From Tenacibaculum aiptasiae (lineage in GTDB: Bacteria > Bacteroidota > Bacteroidia > Flavobacteriales > Flavobacteriaceae): DNA of 64,000 nucleotides. This document shows, in pieces, positions 11,290-19,434 of this stretch. The notes under the pieces are model-generated. The model saw only the letters and a list, made by a program, of their open reading frames with translations. It was not told the DNA's origin and did no database searches. The stretch covers positions 446,964 to 510,963 of the forward strand of contig NZ_WAAU01000008.1 of the NCBI RefSeq assembly GCF_008806755.1, given 5' to 3'. Position 1 is the first letter of the stretch. Each line of letters starts with the position of its first letter. The position numbers and the translations under genes were made by a program.

Positions 11290-11868
11290 TTATTTCCTAA
11301 CTGTCCCTGTTAAAAAACTAGGTCCTTTTGGTAATGGATTACCAGCTGTACGTCTGAAAGAAACTACTTGTCCTACGTGCCAGATTGCATCTGCTATTGG
11401 TCCGTTTAATTGATTCCAGAATGGATATTCTTGTACTTTTCCATTTCCTCTATTTATTTTCATTACGTATTTTGAAAGATCATTAGAGGTTCTTAAAATA
11501 TCGCTTGACTTTTTAAAGTTTTCTAATGTTAGTTTACGCATCTCAGCAAACGTTAACGAACCTTCTTTTGGAAACTTCATTTCTGTTTCTTCAACAGCGC
11601 TTAAAGTCATTATTGACAACACTAAAATATGATCAAGGGTATCAAACATATTTCTAGCCTCTTTACTTGGCTTGTATTGTAAATCTTTTTCTTTTAATCC
11701 TTCAGTAGCCCAATAATAACGAAACCCTAATCCATCTATCATTCTACTTGCTACAGTTCCTTCTGTGTATTCTTTAGGTGCTTGAGGAATCTCATAATAA
11801 GGTAGTTCTTGTGAATTCATAGTTTTTGTAATTAATAAAAATAATAGTGTTGTTATTAGTGTTCTCAT
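11290..11868 (-). CDS. Exported DinB-like protein
   Basis: A 192-residue protein with a signal peptide (MRTLITTLLFLLITKTMNSQ) and a DinB-like four-helix fold: MIDGLGFRYYWATEGLKEKDL, MFDTLDHILVLSIM, FAEMRKLTLENFKKSSDIL and the metal-type histidine segment ADAIWHVGQVVSFRRTAGNP. The IWHxGQ histidine is typical of DinB metal sites. The presence of an export signal suggests a periplasmic form, whose function is unknown. First gene of the minus-strand run reaching to 6297. Confidence 0.75.
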   Translation of the reverse strand: MRTLITTLLFLLITKTMNSQELPYYEIPQAPKEYTEGTVASRMIDGLGFRYYWATEGLKEKDLQYKPSKEARNMFDTLDHILVLSIMTLSAVEETEMKFPKEGSLTFAEMRKLTLENFKKSSDILRTSNDLSKYVMKINRGNGKVQEYPFWNQLNGPIADAIWHVGQVVSFRRTAGNPLPKGPSFLTGTVRK

Positions 11869-11940
11869 ATACGTAGTTTAATTGCTAAATTAAGGAAAAG
11901 ATTTTTAGATTTTAACTCCATAAAAACATCTTATAAACAA

Positions 11941-11969
11941 AAAAGCCGAAGTCTAAACTTCGGCTTTTT
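11941..11969 (-). terminator. Terminator after the 127-residue exported protein
   Basis: An inverted repeat AAAAGCCGAAG / CTTCGGCTTTT with a 6-nt loop, followed by T on the minus strand. It resembles the hairpin at 12416-12447. Confidence 0.82.
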
Positions 11970-11989
11970 AAATACTTTTAAGATTAATA

Positions 11990-12373
11990 CTACTTACTCA
12001 ACTTCATTGAATAAGCAACATCACCATCGGTTGCAGAAAATAAAAGTTCTGTTTCGCTTAAAACTTCAATTTTTAAATCTGTCTCTTGGCTTTCTTCTTC
12101 TAAAATTACTTTATGCTCTTTATTCAATTTCCAATGACCATTCTTTTCATGGCTACTCATAACCACTTGATAATTTCCATCGGCATGAAAAACCATCCAA
12201 CTGTCTTTTTGAGAAAATTTTTGAACTTCATTACCTATTTGAACAGTTTCTACAAACCATTTACCTGAAGTTAAAAATTCTTTTTCGTTAATTTCTTGAG
12301 AGTTGGCTTCTTGAGAATAAGAAACAGAAGCGAAGCTAAGTATCAACACAAATATTGTGATTACTTTTTTCAT
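11990..12373 (-). CDS. Small exported lipocalin-like protein
   Basis: A 127-residue protein with a signal peptide ending about SYSQ (residue 20). The mature part has a single small beta-barrel pattern: FLTSGKWFVETVQIG, WMVFHADGNYQV, NGHWKLNKEHKVIL and LKIEVLSETELLFSA, typical of short lipocalin-like proteins of Bacteroidota. Ligand and role are unknown. Monocistronic: TATTTTTG element upstream (12411-12404) and terminators on both sides. Confidence 0.65.
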   Translation of the reverse strand: MKKVITIFVLILSFASVSYSQEANSQEINEKEFLTSGKWFVETVQIGNEVQKFSQKDSWMVFHADGNYQVVMSSHEKNGHWKLNKEHKVILEEESQETDLKIEVLSETELLFSATDGDVAYSMKLSK

Positions 12374-12403
12374 TTTTAGGGGGTTTTAGGGGATTAATCT
12401 ACC

Positions 12404-12411
12404 CAAAAATA
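12404..12411 (-). promoter_or_regulatory. -7 element of the lipocalin-like gene
   Basis: TATTTTTG on the minus strand, 30 nt before the start codon; overlaps the T tract of the GAPDH terminator just upstream. Confidence 0.45.
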
Positions 12412-12415
12412 AAAA

Positions 12416-12447
12416 AAAAGCCGAAACAAACAAATGTTTCGGCTTTT
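12416..12447 (-). terminator. Terminator after GAPDH
   Basis: A 13-bp inverted repeat (AAAAGCCGAAACA / TGTTTCGGCTTTT, 6-nt loop) with a long T tract on the minus strand, 20 nt past the GAPDH stop. Confidence 0.88.
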
Positions 12448-12467
12448 ATTATTAATTTCTTAATATT

Positions 12468-13910
12468 CTAATAATATGTATAACGACGAACTTTAGCTAT
12501 GTGTTTAGCTAAACGCATTACTTGATGAGAATACCCATATTCATTATCATACCATATATATATTACAATTGTATCTCCGTCTGCAATTGTAGCTTTACTA
12601 TCAAAAATTGATGGTGCAGTTGTCCCTACAATATCAGAAGACACTAATTCATTACTTAATGAATATTGAATTTGCTCTACTAAATCTCCTTCTAATGCAT
12701 ACTGTTTCATAATAGCATTAACTGCTTCAACAGTTGTGTTAGAATTTAACTGTAAATTTAAAATTGCTAAAGATCCGTTTGGCACTGGTACACGAATAGC
12801 ACTTGAAGTTAATTTTCCTTCTAGTGCTGGTAAAGCTTTTGCTACTGCTTTCCCTGCTCCTGTTTCTGTAATTACCATATTTAAAGCAGCTGCTCTACCT
12901 CTACGGTATTTTTTATGCATGTTATCCACTAAGTTCTGATCGTTAGTATATGCATGTATTGTTTCTAAATGCCCTTTCTTAATTCCGAAATTATCTTCTA
13001 AAACTTTTAAGATTGGTGTAATTGCATTTGTTGTACAAGATGCTGCTGAGAAAATATCTACATTATCAGGATTGTTTTCTTTATGGTTTACACCATGTAC
13101 GATGTTAGGAATTCCTTTCCCTGGTGCCGTTAACAATACTTTACTTGCTCCATTAGGCACTAAGTGTCTTGCTAAAGCTTTATCGTCTCTAAAAGCACCT
13201 GTATTATCAATAATTAAAGCATCGTTAATTCCATAAGCTGTATAGTCGATATCTTCTGGTTTAGCAGCAGAAATCATATACACAGTAGTTCCGTTAATAA
13301 CTAATGCGTTATTATCAGCATCAACTTGAACAGTTCCTAAGAAATCTCCGTGAACAGAATCAATACTTAATAAAGAAGCTCTTTTTTCTAATACCGCTTC
13401 GTTAATTTCACCACGAGTAACTACAGCTCTTAATCTTAACTGAGAACCTTTACCCATTTTAGTCATTAACTCACGAGCTAATAAACGTCCAATACGTCCA
13501 AAACCATATAATACTACATCTTTTGGCTGAATACTTTCTGCTCCAGTAGCATCACTTAATTGATTTTGTACAAATGAAACTTTGTCAGCACTCTCATCAT
13601 CTTGTAAATGATACTCGTAAGCTAATTTACCAATATCTAATTTTGATGGTGGTAAATCGATTGACTGAATTGCCTTTGCTATTTCTAAAGCATCGCTAAT
13701 AGAAATTGGCTTAGCTACGAATTCTTTTGCGTAATCAATTAAATTTAAAACTTCACTAGCTCTTTTATCTACTAATGGATTTCTAAATAAAACTAATTCG
13801 ATAGACTTATCGTACCATAAATCGTTAACGATGTTAATAAACTCAACCGTAGCTCTTCGAACTTGCGCTTGACTTACTACTTCTTTTTCGTAATTTGTTA
13901 TTGTTGACAT
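12468..13910 (-). CDS. gap: Glyceraldehyde-3-phosphate dehydrogenase, long form
   Basis: Interconverts glyceraldehyde 3-phosphate and 1,3-bisphosphoglycerate. The catalytic domain starts only near residue 130 (VVLYGFGRIGRLLARELM) and holds the active-site cysteine in SAASCTTNAITP and the partner histidine in HAYTNDQNL. It ends with WYDNEYGYSHQVMRL. At 480 residues it is about 140 longer than classical GAPDH because of an N-terminal helical extension (FRNPLVDKRASEVLNLIDYA). This long form is common in Bacteroidota beside a classical paralogue. Whether it acts in glycolysis or gluconeogenesis cannot be told here. TATTTTTG element at 13953-13946. Confidence 0.94.
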   Translation of the reverse strand: MSTITNYEKEVVSQAQVRRATVEFINIVNDLWYDKSIELVLFRNPLVDKRASEVLNLIDYAKEFVAKPISISDALEIAKAIQSIDLPPSKLDIGKLAYEYHLQDDESADKVSFVQNQLSDATGAESIQPKDVVLYGFGRIGRLLARELMTKMGKGSQLRLRAVVTRGEINEAVLEKRASLLSIDSVHGDFLGTVQVDADNNALVINGTTVYMISAAKPEDIDYTAYGINDALIIDNTGAFRDDKALARHLVPNGASKVLLTAPGKGIPNIVHGVNHKENNPDNVDIFSAASCTTNAITPILKVLEDNFGIKKGHLETIHAYTNDQNLVDNMHKKYRRGRAAALNMVITETGAGKAVAKALPALEGKLTSSAIRVPVPNGSLAILNLQLNSNTTVEAVNAIMKQYALEGDLVEQIQYSLSNELVSSDIVGTTAPSIFDSKATIADGDTIVIYIWYDNEYGYSHQVMRLAKHIAKVRRYTYY

Positions 13911-13945
13911 AGTTGTGTGTTAACTAAAATTTTTAAATTTTGCTG

Positions 13946-13953
13946 CAAAAATA
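13946..13953 (-). promoter_or_regulatory. -7 element of GAPDH
   Basis: TATTTTTG on the minus strand, 35 nt before the GAPDH start; the expected transcript has a leader of about 30 nt. No convincing -33 TTG. Confidence 0.5.
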
Positions 13954-13990
13954 CTTATTTCAAACGATTTCGTAAACGTTTATAAATAAA

Positions 13991-14020
13991 AAATCTCGTT
14001 AAAATTATTTAACGAGATTT
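13991..14020 (-). terminator. Terminator after the DegQ-type protease
   Basis: Inverted repeat AAATCTCGTT / AACGAGATTT with a 10-nt loop, followed on the minus strand by a T-rich run; 25 nt past the protease stop. Confidence 0.82.
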
Positions 14021-14045
14021 TGTTTATTTTAATAACATATAAAGC

Positions 14046-15428
14046 TTAATACCTAAATCTTTCTATTTCTCCTGAAGGACTAATCATTTCGATAAGGAAT
14101 CTTCTATTAGTATTACTATCTAATATTCTAACTGCTTCAGCGGCTGAAGAAATCTTTTTTCCATTAATTTTTGTTAAGATATAGCCTTTCCCTATGCCAT
14201 ATTCTTTAAAATCTCTGTTTTCTGTTCTTTTAATCTTTGCTCCACCATCAACACTATACTTCTTTTTATCTTTAGAATTTACATCCTCAAACTCAGTCCT
14301 TAAGTATCTACTTATAGGTAATTTAACCAACTTTGTTAGTTTTACAACTTTAGTTAACTCTTCTCCATCTCTATCCACTGTAACATTAATATAATCACCT
14401 GGTCGTTTTGCTGTTAACTGTCCTTTTAAATCTGAGAACTTAGATATTTTCACATTATTTACTCCTTTAATAACATCTCCTTTTCTTAACCCTGCTTTTA
14501 ATGCTTCACTATCTTCAGTAATTTCTCCAATTTTCACTCCTTCAATATCATTAGCACTAGTATCAATATTAATTCCAATAATTGCTTGTTGCACAGAACC
14601 AAACTCTAATAAATCATCTACAATTTTCTTTGCAATATTAGATGGTACTGCAAAAGAATACCCAATAAAAGAACCTGTTTTAGAAGATATTGCAGTATTA
14701 ATCCCTACTAACTCTCCTCTTGTATTTACTAAGGCTCCTCCACTATTTCCTGGATTTACTGCAGCATCAGTTTGTATAAAAGCTTCTATATTTCCATTAC
14801 CTTTTAAATCTCTTCCTTTTGCACTTACAATTCCAGCTGTTACTGTTGATGTTAAATTATATGGGTTTCCAACCGCTAATACCCATTCCCCTATTTTTGC
14901 ATTATCTGAATTTCCAAATGGTAAATTAGGTAAATCCTCATCTGTTTCTACTTTTAATAAAGCAATATCATTATCCTTATCTGCACCTACTAATTCAGCC
15001 TTTAATTTCTTACGGTTATTTAATGTTATTTCAATTTCACTAGCTCCCTCAATTACATGATTGTTTGTTACAATATATCCATCAGGAGAAATTATTACTC
15101 CACTTCCTGTTCCTACTTGTTGATATTTTTTAGTTCCGCTTCCACTTCCATAAAACAATTCTGCCCATGGATTTTGCTGCGTTCTAATTGCTGTATTTTT
15201 TACGTGTACTACCGCATTTACCGTTTTTTCAGCCGCTTCTGTAAAATCAGTTGGTTTAGACGATGAATTAATTACGGTTGGTGTATAACTCGCCTTTACT
15301 GTTTGTAAAGTTGGTTCTACAGTTTTTTCTACTATTACTTGAGGTTTCTCAATGGCTATTTTATATCCTGCAAGTGCAACAACTCCACCAAAAAACGCTA
15401 TCCCTAAGGTTCTAAATACTTTTTTCAT
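14046..15428 (-). CDS. degQ: Periplasmic Do/DegQ-type serine protease with two PDZ domains
   Basis: Envelope quality-control protease. The N-terminus has one hydrophobic segment (TLGIAFFGGVVALAGY) that acts as signal or anchor. The trypsin-like domain carries the triad: His in VTNNHVIEGA, Asp in DKDNDIALLKV, Ser in NPGNSGGALVN. A first PDZ domain follows (IGEITEDSEALKAGLRKGDVI) and a second, shorter one at the C-terminus (GKGYILTKINGKKISSAAEA). The 460-residue length fits the Do family. A good TTTG-18-TATATTTG promoter lies upstream (15480-15451). In this phylum such proteases are usually single envelope-stress genes. Confidence 0.95.
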   Translation of the reverse strand: MKKVFRTLGIAFFGGVVALAGYKIAIEKPQVIVEKTVEPTLQTVKASYTPTVINSSSKPTDFTEAAEKTVNAVVHVKNTAIRTQQNPWAELFYGSGSGTKKYQQVGTGSGVIISPDGYIVTNNHVIEGASEIEITLNNRKKLKAELVGADKDNDIALLKVETDEDLPNLPFGNSDNAKIGEWVLAVGNPYNLTSTVTAGIVSAKGRDLKGNGNIEAFIQTDAAVNPGNSGGALVNTRGELVGINTAISSKTGSFIGYSFAVPSNIAKKIVDDLLEFGSVQQAIIGINIDTSANDIEGVKIGEITEDSEALKAGLRKGDVIKGVNNVKISKFSDLKGQLTAKRPGDYINVTVDRDGEELTKVVKLTKLVKLPISRYLRTEFEDVNSKDKKKYSVDGGAKIKRTENRDFKEYGIGKGYILTKINGKKISSAAEAVRILDSNTNRRFLIEMISPSGEIERFRY

Positions 15429-15450
15429 ATTCTTACAAAATTTAATATCT

Positions 15451-15480
15451 CAAATATACTATTTTAACATTTTCGTCAAA
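15451..15480 (-). promoter_or_regulatory. Promoter of the DegQ-type protease
   Basis: Minus strand: TTTG at 15480-15477, an 18-bp spacer, then TATATTTG at 15458-15451. Both halves of the Bacteroidota consensus (TTTG/TAnnTTTG) with normal spacing; the start codon is 23 nt further on. Confidence 0.7.
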
Positions 15481-15547
15481 TCTGTTTAACTTCTTTTTAA
15501 CTGATTTTAACCGCTATTTAACACTGCTGCTCAACAAAGAAAATATG

Positions 15548-15555
15548 TATCTTTG
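15548..15555 (+). promoter_or_regulatory. -7 element of dapF
   Basis: TATCTTTG matches TAnnTTTG and ends 6 nt before the dapF ATG at 15562, predicting a leader of only a few bases. It also argues against the in-frame TTG at 15553 as the start, because that codon lies inside the element. Confidence 0.6.
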
Positions 15556-15561
15556 CCTCGT

Positions 15562-16335
15562 ATGAAGATGACATTTTACAAATATCAAGGAACAGGAAAT
15601 GACTTTATTATAGTCGATAATAGAACAAAAACCTTTCCAAAAAATAACGTTGACATTATTACTAAATTATGTGACAGACATTTTGGAATTGGTGCAGATG
15701 GTGTGATTCTTTTAGAAAATGATACTGCTACAGATTTTAGAATGATTTATTTTAATGCCGATGGTAGTGAAACAATGTGTGGTAATGGTGGAAGATGTGC
15801 CGTTGCTTTTGCTAAACAGTTAAACATTATTGATTCTAAAACAACCTTTACTGCTTTTGATGGTAAGCATTATGCTGAAATAAACAATGGATTAGTTTCT
15901 CTTCATATGATAGATGTTAATGAAATAATCGTAAAAGACACCTATACATTTGCGAACACTGGTACTCAACATCATGTAGAAATGGTAGACAACTTAGATA
16001 ACTTTCCTGTTTTTGAAAAAGGGAAAGACATTCGTTATAACATATATGGTGAAACGGGCAGTAATGTTAATTTTGTTGAACAACTTACCACCGATACTTT
16101 TAGAGTTAGAACCTATGAAAAAGGTGTTGAAGACGAAACCTTAGCTTGTGGCACTGGCGTTACTGCTGTTGCTATTGCTATGCATGCCACTAAAAAAACA
16201 ACTGAAACCTCAATTAACCTTCCTGTTGAAGGTGGTTTATTAAAAGTTCATTTTGAAGAAAACAATGGTAATTATTCTAATATATTTTTAGAAGGACCAG
16301 CTGTTTGTGTATTCAAAGGTGAAATAGAATTATAA
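15562..16335 (+). CDS. dapF: Diaminopimelate epimerase
   Basis: Converts LL- to meso-diaminopimelate for peptidoglycan and lysine. The product is 257 residues from the ATG at 15562, starting MKMTFYKYQGTGNDF, the conserved beginning of DapF. The two-base mechanism cysteines are present: Cys73 in ETMCGNGGRC and Cys196 in LACGTGVTAV. The TATCTTTG element ends 6 nt upstream. It is followed by a GNAT gene sharing one base (TAATG) and by mltG, so wall-precursor and wall-processing genes share a transcript. Confidence 0.97.
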   Translation: MKMTFYKYQGTGNDFIIVDNRTKTFPKNNVDIITKLCDRHFGIGADGVILLENDTATDFRMIYFNADGSETMCGNGGRCAVAFAKQLNIIDSKTTFTAFDGKHYAEINNGLVSLHMIDVNEIIVKDTYTFANTGTQHHVEMVDNLDNFPVFEKGKDIRYNIYGETGSNVNFVEQLTTDTFRVRTYEKGVEDETLACGTGVTAVAIAMHATKKTTETSINLPVEGGLLKVHFEENNGNYSNIFLEGPAVCVFKGEIEL

Positions 16336-16859
16336 TGAATACTTTAAAAGGTACACATATAAACTTAAGAGCTCTTGAGCCTGAAGATTTAGAGTTTTTG
16401 TTTCAAATTGAAAACAATGAAGCTTTTTGGGAAGTGAGTCATACACAAGCACCCTTTTCTAAATACCTTTTAAAACAATATTTAGAAAATGCTCATTTAG
16501 ATATTTTTGAAGCAAAACAACTACGTTTAGTTATTGAAGATCAAGCCTCACTAAAAACTATGGGAATGATTGATCTTTTTGATTTTAATCCTTTACACAA
16601 AAGAGCAGGAATAGGTATCTTAATTCACCCTGACTTTCAAAAAAACGGATTTGCTTCAGAAGCTCTTCAACTTTTAATTAATTATAGTTTTACACATTTG
16701 CAACTACATCAATTGTATGCTAATATTACTTTTGATAATACTAACAGTATAGCTCTTTTTTCGAAACATAACTTTCAGAAAATTGGTATCAAAAAAGACT
16801 GGATTTTAAACAAAGGAATTTATAAAGACGAAATTTTATTTCAATTAATCAATGAATAA
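16335..16859 (+). CDS. GNAT-family N-acetyltransferase (RimJ/RimL type)
   Basis: A 174-residue acetyl-CoA-dependent acyltransferase. The start GTHINLRALEPEDLEFLFQIEN is typical of the RimJ/RimL/SpeG branch, and the acetyl-CoA loop appears as RAGIGILIHPDFQKNGFASEA with QLYANITFDNTNSIALFSKH downstream. The acceptor is unknown. Its start overlaps the dapF stop by one base and its end overlaps mltG by 8 nt, so it is tightly co-expressed with wall genes, without proof of a shared role. Confidence 0.88.
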   Translation: MNTLKGTHINLRALEPEDLEFLFQIENNEAFWEVSHTQAPFSKYLLKQYLENAHLDIFEAKQLRLVIEDQASLKTMGMIDLFDFNPLHKRAGIGILIHPDFQKNGFASEALQLLINYSFTHLQLHQLYANITFDNTNSIALFSKHNFQKIGIKKDWILNKGIYKDEILFQLINE

Positions 16860-17880
16860 AAAAATAATATACGGAGTAATCGCCATCTTATTTGTAGTTG
16901 GTGGAATTATTGGTTTTAACTTTTACCAAAAAATATTTGGAAACGCAGTAAAAAAAGATGGAGCCATTTATATTGGTTCCAACTATCATCTAATAGATGT
17001 GAAAAAACTTTTGACCGAATACATTAATAAACCTGAAAATTTTATTTGGGTGGCCGAAAAGAAAAAGTTTACCAAACCTAAAGGTGGTAAATACATTCTT
17101 AAAAAAGGAATGAGCATGAATGATGTTGTAAACTTATTAAGAAGCGGTAATCAAACTCCTGTAAAAGTCTCTTTCAATAATCAAGATACCTTAGAAAAAT
17201 TAGCAGGAAGAATTGCGCAACAAATTGAAACCGATTCTATTTCTTTATTACAAGCTATGATAGATGAAACGTTCTTAGCTAAAAACGGATTCAACAAACA
17301 AACCGCTTTAGAAATCTACATTCCAAATAGCTATCAATTTTACTGGAATACTTCTGCAAATAAGTTTCGTGATAAAATGTTGCGTGAATACAAACGTTTT
17401 TGGAATCAATCAAGATTAGATAAAGCTAAAAAACTAAACTTAACTAAAAGTGAAGTTATAGCACTTGCTTCAATTGTACAAAAAGAAACAGCTCAAAAAA
17501 GTGAGCGCCCTATTGTAGCTGGATTATATCTAAATCGATTAAAAGATAATTGGCCATTACAAGCCGACCCAACTCTTATATACGCTATAAAACAATTAAA
17601 AGGTCAGGATTTTGTTGTAAAACGTGTATTGAATAAAGACAAAGAAATAAAATCTCCCTACAATACTTATATGCATACAGGGCTTCCACCGTCTTTAATT
17701 GCAATGCCTGATGTTTCTTCTATAGACGCTGTTTTAAACTATAAAAAACACAATTATTATTACATGTGTGCAAGTACAGAAAAAATTGGTTTTCACGATT
17801 TTGCAAAGTCATTAGCGCAACATAACAGAAACGCAGCTAAGTATCAAAAATGGATTAGTCAAAGAGGTATAAGACGTTAA
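16852..17880 (+). CDS. mltG: Endolytic murein transglycosylase MltG (YceG-like)
   Basis: Cuts nascent glycan strands and may set their length. The 342-residue protein has one N-terminal membrane helix (about 4-22, IIYGVIAILFVVGGIIGFNF), a LysM-like region (KGGKYILKKGMSMNDVVNLL) and the YceG domain with the catalytic glutamate in ASIVQKETAQ, then RPIVAGLYLNRL and the LQADPTLIYA and SPYNTYMHTGLPPSLIAMP motifs. The length fits the family. It is third in the dapF-GNAT-mltG unit, overlapping the GNAT gene by 8 nt. Confidence 0.95.
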   Translation: MNKKIIYGVIAILFVVGGIIGFNFYQKIFGNAVKKDGAIYIGSNYHLIDVKKLLTEYINKPENFIWVAEKKKFTKPKGGKYILKKGMSMNDVVNLLRSGNQTPVKVSFNNQDTLEKLAGRIAQQIETDSISLLQAMIDETFLAKNGFNKQTALEIYIPNSYQFYWNTSANKFRDKMLREYKRFWNQSRLDKAKKLNLTKSEVIALASIVQKETAQKSERPIVAGLYLNRLKDNWPLQADPTLIYAIKQLKGQDFVVKRVLNKDKEIKSPYNTYMHTGLPPSLIAMPDVSSIDAVLNYKKHNYYYMCASTEKIGFHDFAKSLAQHNRNAAKYQKWISQRGIRR

Positions 17881-18048
17881 ATTTAACAAAAATTTATTTT
17901 CATAAAAAAATCTTAATTCCTGATAATAAATCAAAAAAAGAGGTTTTTCTTTATTCAATTCTCAGAAAAAAAATGATTTTATTTTTATTTTGACAATTCA
18001 CAAAAACACCTAACATACTGAGTTATAAATAGTTACAAAAAATAGTTG

Positions 18049-18056
18049 TATATTTG
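18049..18056 (+). promoter_or_regulatory. -7 element of the muramidase-like gene
   Basis: TATATTTG (TAnnTTTG) about 24 nt before the proposed ATT start at 18080. Transcription would begin near 18060, leaving room for only a short leader, so the gene cannot use a far-upstream start codon. Confidence 0.55.
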
Positions 18057-18079
18057 CAGCGCTAAACAGAAAGTAACTA

Positions 18080-18676
18080 ATTATCAGATATTTAATATTT
18101 GTTTTTATAGGTTTTGTATTATTTGCTAGTTTTACAACACCAGGGGAAAAAAAAGAAAAAGAGATTACTACCAATACTACACCAATAGTCGAATATCGTA
18201 CTACTGGAGTTAACATACCTTTTTTATTAAAAGATTTTGTTGGTTTTAAAGAAGCATTAGCTTTTAAAGAATCTCAAGGAAGGTACCGAGTTATTAATAA
18301 ACTTGGTTATTTAGGTAAATACCAATTCGGAAAAGAAACTCTAAAAAGATTTAGAATTTACAACACTAATCAGTTTTTAAAAAATCCAGAATTACAAGAA
18401 AAAGCTTTTATAGCTTACTGTAAAGTAAACAAATGGATTCTTAGAAAAGACATCAGAAGAAGTGTTGGTAAAACTATTAACGGAGTAAAAATAACCGAGT
18501 CTGGTATTTTAGCCGCAGCACATTTAAGTGGTGCAGGTAATGTTAAAAAGTATTTACGCTCAAATGGAGTGTTCCAATTCAATGATGCATTTGGTACTTC
18601 TATACAATCGTACATGAAGAAGTTTGCTGGTTATGATGTTTCAAACATTACAGCAAATAAAAAGCCCACTGTATAA
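18080..18676 (+). CDS. Exported lysozyme/transglycosylase-like protein with a non-canonical (ATT) start
   Basis: An uninterrupted 198-codon frame. The product begins, from ATT at 18080, (M)IRYLIFVFIGFVLFASFTTP, a plausible signal peptide. The lysozyme-like fold is indicated by the catalytic-glutamate motif KESQGRYRVIN (Glu64), GYLGKYQFGKETL, and ILAAAHLSGAGNVKKYL, typical of muramidase-like transglycosylase domains. No ATG, GTG, TTG or CTG precedes this in frame: a TAA stands at 18074-18076 and the first in-frame ATG is near the C-terminus. Initiation at ATT (or the next codon ATC) is therefore inferred. It follows mltG by 199 nt with its own promoter and ends at a shared terminator. Confidence 0.8.
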   Translation: MIRYLIFVFIGFVLFASFTTPGEKKEKEITTNTTPIVEYRTTGVNIPFLLKDFVGFKEALAFKESQGRYRVINKLGYLGKYQFGKETLKRFRIYNTNQFLKNPELQEKAFIAYCKVNKWILRKDIRRSVGKTINGVKITESGILAAAHLSGAGNVKKYLRSNGVFQFNDAFGTSIQSYMKKFAGYDVSNITANKKPTV

Positions 18677-18701
18677 ACCAAAATTAATTAATGTTATAAA
18701 A

Positions 18702-18731
18702 AAAGACATCTTGATAAGATGTCTTTTTTTT
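18702..18731. terminator. Bidirectional terminator, muramidase-like gene / rsmI-like gene
   Basis: Inverted repeat GACATCTT / AAGATGTC with a 3-nt loop, flanked by A runs on the left and T runs on the right; it serves the convergent genes on either side. Confidence 0.88.
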
Positions 18732-19434
18732 ATTTATGAATTATAAATATCGTAGGTCGTTTGTGTAAATCTGGCTTTACGCTTTTCCATTGTTTTGCCG
18801 TATGTGTTTTAATATACTCAGATGGTAATGTTATATCACAAGCCACACAAATACGAGTATCCGGCGATAAGGTAGCACGTAAATCGTCTAACATTTTTTC
18901 ATTTCTATAAGGCGTTTCAATAAAAATTTGAGATTGATTTTTATCCCTAGAAAGCTTCTCTAAATCTTTAATAGCTCTCTTTCTTTCTGATTTATCTATA
19001 GGCAAATATCCATTAAAAGCAAAATTTTGTCCATTCATTCCAGACCCCATCATTGCTAATAAAATAGAAGAAGGTCCTACTAACGGTACCACTTGCACTC
19101 CTTTTTCATGTGCTAATTTTACAATTGTAGCTCCAGGATCAGCAACAGCAGGAACTCCTGCTTCAGATAACAAACCTATAGAAACTCCTTTATCACAAAT
19201 ATCTAAATAATTTTGTGTTTCAAAATCATCAGAATACTTATCTAATAACATTAATTGTAATGAAGATTGAGCTTTTGTAGGCGTAATTCTTTTTATAAAT
19301 CTTCTTGCTGATTTTTCATTTTCAACAATAAAATAATCAAGATGCTCAATTACTTTTTTTACCGATAATGGCATTACCTCTAAAGGTTCTGTATCTCCTA
19401 ATGTAGTAGGAATTAAGTATAATTTCCCTTTCAT
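18730..19434 (-). CDS. RsmI-family SAM-dependent methyltransferase
   Basis: A tetrapyrrole-methylase-fold enzyme of 234 residues related to RsmI, which 2'-O-methylates C1402 of 16S rRNA. Visible features: KLYLIPTTLGD at the start, DYFIVENEKSARRFIKRI, the SAM-binding loop LLSEAGVPAVADPGATIV, and VPLVGPSSILLAMMGSGMNGQNFAFNGYLP. It is shorter than E. coli RsmI (about 286 residues) and belongs to the shorter Bacteroidota branch, so rRNA specificity is inferred. It overlaps the phosphatase gene by one base. Confidence 0.85.
   Translation of the reverse strand: MKGKLYLIPTTLGDTEPLEVMPLSVKKVIEHLDYFIVENEKSARRFIKRITPTKAQSSLQLMLLDKYSDDFETQNYLDICDKGVSIGLLSEAGVPAVADPGATIVKLAHEKGVQVVPLVGPSSILLAMMGSGMNGQNFAFNGYLPIDKSERKRAIKDLEKLSRDKNQSQIFIETPYRNEKMLDDLRATLSPDTRICVACDITLPSEYIKTHTAKQWKSVKPDLHKRPTIFIIHK

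Noticed and set aside
15553..15561. TTG at 15553 as the dapF start
   Set aside because: The codon lies inside the TATCTTTG promoter element, while the ATG at 15562 gives the family N-terminus MKMTFYKYQGTGND.
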